Assembly (NCBI GenBank): GCA_947179485.1
Contig: OX359250.1
Location: 17,404,539-17,468,538, forward strand
Source: Allacma fusca
Lineage: Eukaryota > Arthropoda > Collembola > Symphypleona > Sminthuridae
Direction of reading: 5' to 3'
DNA length: 64,000 nucleotides
A model generated the notes under the pieces. It saw only the letters and a list, made by a program, of their open reading frames with translations. It was not told the origin of the DNA and did no database searches. The position numbers and the translations under genes are program-made. Positions 38,101-50,100 of this stretch are shown piece by piece (within the stretch, counting starts at the first letter, position 1; each line of letters starts with the position of its first letter).

Positions 38101-41100
38101 AAAATATCAACTGCTACTTGCCGAGTTGTTAATTGTATCACTTCCACGATCTGTTAAAATATGAGAATTTAAATAGTGGCAGTGCTTCAATATTTGTTTT
38201 AATTGACTGTAATTGGTCACCTCTTGACCTCGTTAAGAACCAATGACATGACCCTACCGATCGGATTGGGAATCCCTAAGCACAGTACTGATTTTGTGAT
38301 CGATTCCTCCTACTCAGCATAATGTTATTATTCCCGATCGAGTTGGTGAGGTCATGTCATTGACTCTTACCGAGTTCAAGAGATAACGAATTATCTTAAA
38401 TTAAAACAAATATTGAAGCATTGGCCTGGTTTGAATTTATTTAGTGAATTTTTTATTTTCCGATTTTATTGTAAAGCTGATTTACTATTTTGTGGCTAAA
38501 TCTCGCTTCACTCTTTTGTGTCCTGTGTCTAAACTATTCGCACAGTGATATCTTATTGTGCTCGTTTGAAGGCCCTTTAAAGTTACAAACAAGCATGGAA
38601 TTATATTTTTCAAAAAATTTACGAAAAAAATTTCAAAAATTTTCCGAAAAATTCTAGACTCTTCCACTTCCCTGCGCCCTGTATCCAGAGTTTTTGAACT
38701 TGCTTTGTCCTTAACTCGCTTCTTTTTTCTGAGTTATATCGAAGTAGAGAGATAACCGAATTTAAAGTAAACCGATAACGATAACACAAACCATCAAATT
38801 TTCGATTGCCCAATTATGGCTAGCCCAAAACTCGAAAACAATAACCTTGAGTGAGAATGCAGAAATCAGCAAGTCTCTGATCAGTTTCTCCTGTTCTGGT
38901 TGAGGTAGGAGGACATGAACGGCGGTTTGTTTTTTGTAGAAGAAAAACCAAAATAAGGAGGTTCCAAAGCAAACAACGAAGAAAGCGTCAGCAAGATGGC
39001 CACAAGTATAGATCAAGAGGTTGGCAATTGTAGTGATGTCAATGTAGGGACGACCCGATCGTCTATTCCAGCTCCAGGCTTGCATTGCGGCCCATAAAAC
39101 TGTCAATGAAGATATTACTCCAACGGAAATCTTGACACATTAAACATATGTTATTATCATTCAGAAATAATTTTATTATATTTTTTAAAATATTTCCGCA
39201 AATAATAAAAATGATTTCAATACCTTCACATCTTCAATGGATCTTGACATGTCCATTGTGTACTCTACGGTGAACACAAAATCCGCTGGTTCGTTCCGAC
39301 GGTAAGCATCCAGATCCATTTCGTTGTATGAGAGTGTCAACAATGGAACGTAGATTTTTCCAGGCTCGTTCGTATTTTGTAACTGTATTCTAAAATTCCA
39401 AGTACAATATACATTATAACGACGAAACATATTCTATATAATTACTCATTAACGTTTAAACTTTCATTCTAGCAATTAGCTTAGAGCCCTTCGAACTCCC
39501 TTCTAAATGTTTACTATTAACTGAGCTAAGAACAGAAAGTCCCAAGAATATTCCAAAAATTCCCAAAGTTCCATAAAATGAAAATACCATGACATTTTGG
39601 ATCGTGCAACCCCGGATGGATTTAAGTTTACAGTATTCAAAATGCTGGTAAATTATTAGGCATAGATAATAATACTGTTAGTACTTATCTCACCCAATAA
39701 TAATTTTTTCCAAGTAGCGAATATGTTTCGAGCTCTTAAACTTCCCATCGCCCTCAAAATTTTCAAGGCTGTCAATGGCATCAACAAAAAAAAATCTCCG
39801 GACTAGTTGCCACTGATGGTTGTCATCCATTTCATTGATTTTGACACCCCGCTGCTTGAAATTCAGTACCTTCACCGGTACGGGGTATAATTTAGTTTCC
39901 TTCCCGTCATTGACAGAGAGGTACGGATCCAGGAATTCCATCCCATTGGAATATTTGTCCCACAGACGCTGTATAGGGATGCTGCAGGATGTTTTGAAGG
40001 TAGTTCCAAACTTCCGGGCGTACTTTTGTACCCTCACTGGCTCAATGCACGGAATGATTTCATTTAGAAGGGATAGCCCCTGAAATGTCCCATCAACACT
40101 TACCCTGGACACAGTGATGTTCAGGTCGGAGGAAGTTTCCTCCAAATTCATGTCAAAATGGAGGGGAATTGAGGATGCTCGACTTAGTAGGGAGGGGGCT
40201 TCAATGCTAAGGTAGTACAATTTTGGGATGTATGAAGGTGGAATGTGATACGGTTCTGTCGTCGCCAGGCGGTACAATGTACATGCATTTGTCTCATCTC
40301 CGTATGAATGAAGCTGAAGTGTGCACATGTTAGCCAGGAGTTGGCAAGATGTTGCATTCCGTTGGTACTGTAAACATTAAAGTAAAAATAATATTTTAAC
40401 ATACAAATTACTGCTAAGTGTTATAACGTGATGGGAATAAAATCAAAATAGTAGTCACACTGTAAAGCTAAAAACTAAGCTTTGAATTTGGACGATACTA
40501 TTTCAATTTCAATTCCTTCAAGCACACTGTTTCTGGTCATAAAACACCACTGTCAAATATAAATAAAAATATAATAAAAGCTCTTACTTTGCAAAGATAG
40601 AAGGATGAGAGTAGATTATCTCTTAGAAAGGGAGAGTCAACTCGATCTCCAGTGTCATACTCCATCTTAAACAAGGAGCTCCGGTCAATAGATGGCTCTG
40701 AGATCTCCGCATTGACAAAGCAAATCCCATTGATGACATTGTGAGTCAATTCGGGGCACTTGCAATGGCCTTTGGTAGGATTCGGGAAAGATGAATGGCA
40801 AGGTATACAGGACTCCCCGGACGGGGCTGGTGTAAAGCCATCAGAGCATTGCAAACACTCTGAACGTTTTTTAGCTGCTCCTGTCAAAGTTTTGTAACCT
40901 AACAATAGTAGAATAAGTTTATTTTACGTACATAAAATATTGCATAATTACTCATTCCTCAAAATCAGATTATTTTCCTCCAACGGGAGCGTACAGATCA
41001 GAATCCCAATTTGTGTAGCAATTTACACATATTTTTACTCACTCAAGATATAGCCCGGGGGACAAGGACGGCATTTGCTAGTAAATTCATCCGGTTTTGT

Positions 41101-44100
41101 AGAATTGACACAACCAACGCAACTCCGTTGGTCATAGCTCACTGTGTTTTCCGGACATTGGACACATTTTGTTCGCGTGCCTTTTTGGAGCTCTTCATTG
41201 TGCACCAGGACCAAAACGTGGTTTGCGGGACAAGAACATCCGCTGTAATAGCCCTCTAAAAATATTTTGTGCATTCATTATTAAGAAACAATATTTCCCA
41301 TCCTAGCTCATTTAAGGAGGGGGAGGGGGTGCAAAATATATGCAGTTTAACGCTTTTCTATTATTTACTCGAGTGTTACTCGTTCCCAGTCCGAGCAGAG
41401 ATCTTATCGGATTAGTAATAGATGACTTCAAAAAAAGAAGGGAATAATAACATTGGTTGTTCCGCCCTGGGAAAATGATTAATCAGCTTAATATTTTAAA
41501 AAATAACAAATAATAATTCATTAGGTCCGGTTGGGAAAGAGTGCCAGATTGAGGTACTTCAAAATAGAATACATGCTGATAACTCCTTTCTGAAACCGGT
41601 GACAAGAAAATCCATGTGCTGATTGTGAGTTTTATGGTGGTACATTTTCATTATCGACGTTCCACATTGACTACACTAATACTCCAAACTAGCAAAAAGC
41701 CCAGCTTTGCAAGTCCTCGTGAATGATTTTGTACTACTTACAAAATGTTGTACTACTTTACACCTGTCATGTATGTATATGTACACCTATTTCTACAATC
41801 TACGTTATTCTTTTGGGGTAGTAAGACCAGTTGCTCATATAAGGCGTAAAAATATATGATAAGCCATGTTTTGTAGCTTTATTAGCTTGTAACAAGTCAT
41901 TTGGATAATAAAATTTATCTAACCGACCAAGTTTTGTATTGGTGTGTCAGTGGAAAATTAATTACTTGTAGTTAAATGATCGTGCGATTGCTTCCTACCC
42001 TGGTACATGTGACCAGATTATATATATATATCTGGTCAATTTGGTGCAGAAGGGCTGGTTCACACTTTTGCAAACTGTGGCTAGTTGTGTCAGGATAATA
42101 CTAGACTAGGTACTAATTCATTGTATCAGACATTTACTGTATCATGAATGAACCATAAACTGGGCACAATGGCACGTTAAATTGAATAAGATAAACCAGT
42201 TGTGTCATAATTGGTGATTCCTTAAAGATATGACTTTACTTATTACTAATGAGGTTCAAGCTATTCAAAAGCCTCATTCGTTGGCTGAATTCTACCAAGT
42301 ACCATTTTCATTTGCGAACCCTTTTAAAAAGTATAGGTTATGAAATGAAAATGGTACTTTTTAGAATTTAGCCAACGATATGATTTTTGGTGTCCAATTG
42401 TAGAGTTCCTTATTGTGAATCATTGCAGTAGCACCAATCCCCGCATATCGGAATTAAATAATGTCAGTAATTGTACACGTGAAGGAATAGGGGAAAAGGA
42501 ATTTTTTTTAGTACTATGTTTTATATTCGAGCCCGAGGAACGATTAGAAATTTCTTTGTAACATGAATGTACTTGAAATACCAACATCTGATTTTTTTTT
42601 GTATGAGTAGATTTTATTTTTATTATTTTCTATAAAAAATTGTAGGAGCAGTGTTTTGATTTGAAAATTTAGGATAGATAGTTAGTATTTTAAAGGGAAC
42701 ATTTTACAGGAGGATAAAGTTTCTGAACCAAAGGTATATCTACCTAAAAAATCGAAGGTAGATATTTAAAGATTGTGTTATGTCCAATTTGTTCTATTTA
42801 ATAGAATCTTTCATTTTTTCACCCATTTCGAAATAGCCACATAAATATGCAATTATTTCTTTAATAATTCTCATCTCGTATATAAAAACTTATGATGAGT
42901 AAGGTGAAACGTTTTTGATAACTAAAGAAAAAGATTTGAAACCCAGAGTTTTTGGGAAGATACATACATACATATGTGCTATTGTTGGCTCAGCCCTGTA
43001 AGTCAATCTGGTCTGCTAAGATAATCAATATAGCTAAAAATCAAATATTTGTTATATTTAGCTTCGTAAAATCGCGATAATTTTCAAATGCACTTACGTT
43101 TTAATTACAGCGTAAAAAAATTAAAAAACTAGTTTGAAAAAAAAATATGAATATGGTTTTCAAAAGCGCATTAAAAAGTACAAGACGGGGTACATATAGG
43201 AAACTAGTAAAAGCCCTGCTCCGCAGGGAGATTTGCTTGACATCTTGGCTTGTTGTAACATATTAAAACCTGCGTGATAATAGTCTAGATAGATAGCATA
43301 ATAAAAGCCAATTAAAATGCTAAAAATCGATAAACACTTGAAAAAATCCTGGTTGAGTGCACTGTGGAACTTCAAACTAAGGCCCCTGTGCATGTCCCAT
43401 GTTTGATCCCTAGACAGCGGCTGGGAGTTGGTCCCGCATACATTTTTACAAATCAGTAAATTTAACGATTAAAAACTTTTTTAAAACAATATTTATTGTA
43501 AACGTTTCATTTCTGTCATCAAGTATTTTGCTTTGATGCTTAGTGTCGACAATTTTTACTTTAGCGTTCCTTCTATATGTAGCTCTGCAAAGTTTATAAT
43601 ATTTCGGGCTCCACACAATTAACTCTATAAATACCAGTCCATTCACCCAGTAGTTCCCCCTGATCCTCATTTTTGTCGACATATAGTTTTTACACTGTAT
43701 TGAGAGGTCGCTCTAAACAATTCTACACAGAGCTGACCATGAGCAAACTGTTTTGATAACCAAATGCCTACTTTCATAATAAAACAAACGGGTATCACCC
43801 TCATTTGAAATTAGTGTAACTTGGGACAGAAACATGATGTCCCCTTCCGCCCTTCCTGTTAAAACCCTAGCGAATATAAGATTCTCTTTGTGCGGATCAA
43901 GCCATCACCTACGTCAGTAGATAACCTCCATTTCCCAATAACAACGCCAACAGTATAACTACTTGATCCGCTAGTATTAAAATTGTATTGTTGAAGTGAT
44001 TTTTTTATCGAATATGTTTTAAATAATCATGTTTGATTCTGAAATACAATTTCGTATGACTATAATCTATTACACAACTTCTTTAAATACACAATTACTT

Positions 44101-47100
44101 GTGTAGGTTCCTTCACCTTTCTGCAGTGTCATTTACAATGATCTTAATCTTTATTTTTGATTTTTCGAAAATGCAACATACAATTGACCATGTGAAAACA
44201 TTGGCTTCGATACATAAATATCAACTGTTTCCAAACTTTTCCTTGAGAATTTTTCATCGTCTCAACAAAGCTTACGTTAAAATATAGTAATTATTAAGAA
44301 AGCCCAAAGGTCTCACGTCGCAAGACCCCGGGACGGCTGACCGTGACAATGTCACCGCCCTTGCTACTGTAAAATGCTTTAATAGTTTATTTTTTAAATT
44401 TGTTTAGAAATACTAATTTGAATGAGTGGGCCGTCTTGGTACTGAATGGCTACCCGTGACCATTTCGCCGCCGTTGCTACTGTATCCGGCTTTAATAATT
44501 CATCTTTTAATTAAAAAAAAATCTTTCCTTTAATTTGAAAGAGTGTGCCGTCTTGGTGGCAAATGGCTGTCCGTGACAATGTCGCCGCCATTGCTACTGT
44601 ATAATTCTTTAATAATTTATTCAAATTGTTTTAAAAATAATTTTAATAATTCACTTAGCGCGCGTAAAATTTCAAATCCGCATTACACCAAGACAAAGAC
44701 GAAAACTGTCCACTCTTTGAATTTAGTAGAGAGGATGCTTTTTTATTTTTTGTGCTTTTTTACAATAATGCTTTTTTACTTTTTGTACTTATTCACGCAG
44801 ATGTTTTTATATTTTTTGCTCTTTTTTAACAATATGCTTTTTTACTTTTTGTACTTATTTACGCAGATGTTTTTATATTTTTTGCTCTTTTTTAACAATA
44901 TGCTCTTTTATTTTTTGTACTAATTTTTAAATTAGACGCAGCTTTCTTATTGGCTCGTAGATTTGGCGCGAAAATTCAAATGAACATACTCACTCCATAT
45001 AATATAAGATACTAGCACTGCACAGCCAGCTATTGCTGGCTTTGAAAGGCTTCATAGCTTGTTGGTTCAGTCGAATAGCACATGATTCAGAAATACACCC
45101 CAGTTGTAAATACATTCATATTACATACTACAAATAAGCCGGGTAGTTAGCCTTTAAGGTAATTTGTAATCACATCACAATCGCAAACCAATAGGAGATG
45201 TTATCCGATAGCGGATCAAGCCACCACAGGACGGCAGGTGGTGGATAACCCCCATTTCCCAAGTGCAACACCGACGAAGTCTAGTGGTTTGATCCGCCAG
45301 TATTAAAATTCCATTGCCGAAATAGTTTTTTTCTAATAGAATATTTTTTAAATGACCTTTGCTCCTGAAATACAACTCCGTATGATTATAATCTAACATT
45401 ACAGAACTTTTTTAAATATCCAATTTGCAATTTGTACTCGCAAAACTATAAAGCGTCTCTAGGAGAGAGAGTGAAGATTTATAAATGTCCCCTCATCGTC
45501 AAATCCTAGTATTAAGAAAGCCAGTAGCCTTATTAAAGCCTTTTTAATTGCAACAATTTACAAAACTTCTTTAAAACACAATTACTTTTGTATGTACCTT
45601 TACCGACCTTGATATTTTCTTTAGACTTATTCCTCGAAAAGCAACATACAGTTGTCTATGTGAAAATTAACGGCAACTTTACCAAAACTTTGTCCCCGAC
45701 ATTTATTAAGTTACTGTCTTTGCAAAGCGTACTCTAAAATGTCTCTTCTCTTTGATATAAATGGGTAGCCACCGTTTATGGCACTATAAATGTAGCCCGT
45801 GACAGTATCACTGCCCTTGCTACTACTTGCTAAGCCATAAGTATAACCTTTATGGTCATTTGTATCCGCGAACCTATAAAGCGCGTTTAGGAGAGGGAGG
45901 GAAGTTTTAAAATAGTCGCTTCATCACGCGCGTTTTATATTTTAGAGATGTACTACAGCTTTACAGCTACGCTTAATTGCAGTGATAAAAAAATTAGCTG
46001 CGAATGCAAAATTATCTTGCCGTACATGAGCATTCATAAAACTATAGAATACTAATAATTATTAGTATTCTCTATATTTAAAAATTATTGTATTCTATAA
46101 AATTATTATATATTGCATTCTTTAAAAAACAGGAATAAACAACATACCAAATTATGTGTATGAAAACGCGATTATAATAAAATTTAAAGTTAAACGAGAC
46201 TTACCTGTAAGTTGAAGTTTGACTATAATTATATGAGTAACCGAGGCCTGAAAGTAGAACTGAAGTTTACGATATGTAGATTACTCTTGCACGGCGAGAG
46301 TATAGCACATGAACTTTAAAGATAAGAAACGTTTTGTGTCCCCTTCACTTCCCACTCCCATGGACCCTGCACACCTCAGTAATTTAAAGATGATTTTTTA
46401 ATTAGGACAATGTTGGGGGTGGGTAGGAGGGACAGTTCTACTTTCAGGCCTCGGTTACTCATATAATTATAGTCAAACTTCACCTTACAGGTAAGTCTCG
46501 TTTAACTTTAAATTATACTTCGTAACCTCCGGCCTTCAGTAGAACTGAAGGTTACGATATGTAGCTGTTTAAAGAGTAATTAAAAAATGGGAAGCTGACA
46601 GTTGGATAATTGCAGATTATATAGGTTTATTGCAGTTACAATTACGTCAGTACAGAATCATGAAAATTATCATCCCGCGGGACCCGTAAATTATAAAACC
46701 TCGCAAATGTGTGTGATCCAGCTCTCCATTCTGCTGTTTCAAATATAACATCTGAAGTCACTCCGGCAGCCGCAGCCTTGGATGTGGCTGCATGGCGGAA
46801 TGAATGAGCCTTAAAAATCGAGGTGTCAATACCGGCACACTCCAAACAACATCTCAACCATCTACTGAGGGTCTGATTAGAAACAGGCCGGTGAGGCCGT
46901 TCGTAACTTAAAAATAAATTGTTAAACCTACGGTACTGTAACGTACGGTACAAATAATGACAAATAATATTCTGAAGACATAACTTAGGATTATGGTAGG
47001 GTGGAAAAGTAAACAAGGGTTGACATTGACCAGGTCTTGAAGTCTTCAAGAGATCTGGAACAACAATAACAATACGATTTCCTTCATGTCTAATATTATT

Positions 47101-50100
47101 AGTTGTAATACAATTTAACGCCTGCACTCGCTGTGCTGTAACCAAGGCTAGCAGAGCCACCAACTTTATTGTGAGTTTGTCGATTGGGAGCTGGTCATTG
47201 CACTGCCAACCTTCAAACATTCGTAATACAATACTAACATCCCAAGTATGATCATAGCGAGGACGAGGTGGTCTTAACCGGTAAATCCCCTTGATATAAC
47301 GGATTACAACCGGATGTGTCCCTATTGAAAACCCCTCGATGGGGGGAAGTAGCCATGACAATGCTGACCTGGCCGTATTTAGTGTACTGTAGCCTACATC
47401 CGTGTTATACAGATCATTCAGGAATTCTAACACCTGTGCTAGACTTGGACTAACACTATTCAGTCCATTAAGGCGACAAAAATTGTACCACCTCTTAATA
47501 TATGAGTGATAGTGTGACTGGGTGCTAGTGGACGCTGACGCGAGAAGAATTGATATAGATTGCTCGCTGAGGTCGTGAGCTAGATAGGCCCGCCTGATAA
47601 AATTGCCACTGCCAGTCTCAACGTCTGAGCCAGAGGGTGAGCCCTAAAACATATATAAGAATTCAATAAATTCCTGTCTGGACCCAAGGTCAATATACTA
47701 GACCGTGCTAATCGCTGAAATAGGGGCCACCAGGGCTGTGCCGGCCATAGCGGCACTATAAATAATGCGGTGGCGTGATCTGCCTGGAGCTTATTTAATG
47801 CCCGCAACACTAAGTTAAATGGGGGGAATATATACGCCTTCCAATACTTCCAACTCATCGAAAAAGCATCTACGAACGATGAGCCTGGATTCTATATGCC
47901 ATGAGGCATATAAACGACACTGGGCAGTCCACTACGAAGCGAACAAGTCAATATCAGGAAAGAACCGTAATTCCGCGCAAATCTGGTTGAAAACCTCAAT
48001 GTTTAACTGCCAGTCAGATTGATCGAGCTTGGAACGAGATTGAACGGCTGCAATTATGTTCTCTCTAGTACCTATGTATGTAGCGCGAAGGAAGGATCCT
48101 ACGGTCTGTGCCCACTGAAAAATTCTCTTGGCAATTGCATGAAGCCGAGGAGCTCGGCACCCGCCATAATTATTAATATAGGATAAAGCGACCACACTGT
48201 CCATCCTGACTAGAATTGTGCTGTGGTACAGCTTGCTGGAAAACGACAATAATGCGTTCTCTACTGGTAAGAGCTCTAATTCATTTATGTGCATCTGTTG
48301 CTCCATCACAGACCAAAACCCCCGGGTCGTGTCAGTGTTGTTAATATTAGCTCCCCAACCGGTTAAGGAAGCGTCTGTCTCAATAATAGAGTCAAATGTG
48401 TCCGAACGAATATTGTTTCTGGCGTTATGGATAGAATCTCGCCACCAGCAGACGTCCTCCCTTGCCAGTGGGGAGATCGTGACGTGGGAACCAAAGTCCC
48501 CACTAGACTTAATTAAAGCTAAGCCCTTCTCCGCTTCTAGCTGGCGTGTGTACAATAAGCCAAAGGGTACGGCCGGAGTAGCCGACACTAAAATCCCAAT
48601 AAAAACAGCCAGGTCACGGATGGTCATAACTGGACTAGCTAACGCCTTCTCACATAACAGTTGTATCCGGTTACGCTTATCAGACGGCAGTTGTATCACC
48701 ATGTCCAGTGTATTGAATACAAAACCAAGATATAGCAATTGTTGTGTTGGTACTAACACAGACCGGGAGAAGTTTATACGAAAGCCCACTCGCGTAAAAA
48801 TTTCTAAAACTGCTCTTATGCTCTGATCACAGCGTTCTGGATCTTGCGCAACAACTCCAAAATCGTCTAAGAAGGCTATTAACTCGTGCCCCTGTGCCCG
48901 TAAAACCGCCAGGATGGGTTTTACAATCTTTGTGAAAACTCTTGGGGCCGAACTTAAACCGAATGGTAATGCGGTGTATTCGTACATTTGATCGTCAAAA
49001 ATGAAACGAAGGTACTTTCTTGAGTTCTGGTGGATGGGAACCAGTAAATATGCGTCTTGCAAGTCCACCTTCCCCATATACATATTCCGTTTAAGGAGGT
49101 TACAAAATGACCTATAGTCCTCCATTTTAAATTTACTATAGCCTAAAAACTGATTTAACTCTTTCAAATTGAGTATCAAACGGTAGGTACCATCGGATTT
49201 GGGCACGGAAAAAATGCGCGAAATGAACTGACCAGGTACCTCCAGAGCTTTAACCACTGCCCCGATTGTGAGTAACCTCGCAACGCAATTAGCGATAATC
49301 CGTCGTTCGGCAGTTTGAAAATGTACAACTGGGCAGACCCTCTGGTAAGGGGTTACATTAAACTCAAGTTCATATCCTTTAATAACCTCTAAAACGAACT
49401 GATTGGAAGTAAGCTTCATCCACTCTGAATAAAATAGTTGAAGCTGTCCGGCATACATACTTACTTCAGCTAACGGCCCCTTTGGGAGCGCTGGGTATAC
49501 CCCCGGGTTTGGTTGAATCCTTGAAATCGACCGGACCCGCCTCTGTACTGATGGTGAGACGAGTCCCCCCGCCCGTTTAAAGAAGGCCGGTATGGCTGGT
49601 TAAACCGAGTGAATCTTTGATATGGTTGAAACCTCATTGAGGAACGGCTGGAACTTGCTCCACGCATAAGTCTCGCGGTGGTGTTGGCAGCCCGAAGGTC
49701 CGCGTCCAACGTGTCGCCAAATAACAATTCCGATATCGTGTCAGTATCACCACAGATGGAAGCTAGTGCGGGGTTCATGCGCTTAATAATCGCGCGTCTT
49801 CGTTGACTGAGCTCCTTTAGTCCGAAGCCAACCAAACTGGCAGTATCCATTAGAGGGGATAACACTTCTTTAACACATTCCCTCGAGAGCCTCTTCTCTG
49901 TTGCCCATCCTAACACCAACTCAGCAATTCGAGCATTTGCCACGAGAGCCTTACTGAGTAAACCTTGGATATTCTGTAATTTTCCATCCGACGTGCGGTA
50001 GCGGGGATTTAACTGACGCCACACTGGCGGGTTCACTCGAGGTACCACTAAATTTTTTAAATTTTCAGGGACCTTATAACTGTCCCTGTACCTCTGAGCC

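Noticed and set aside
40085..40108. A 24-nt GTAAGT...TTTCAG segment (minus strand) inside a TMEM67 exon that could be read as a tiny intron
   Set aside because: It is a multiple of three, encodes VSVDGTFQ, and aligns with conserved residues of the meckelin ectodomain, so it is coding.
43160..43393. Minus-strand frame with a hydrophobic start, considered as the TMEM67 signal-peptide exon
   Set aside because: It lacks the expected Cys pattern, and the exon at 53666-53873 fits both phase and Cys-rich continuation.
48218..48826. Plus-strand 202-codon frame
   Set aside because: It is the antisense shadow of the DIRS reverse transcriptase.
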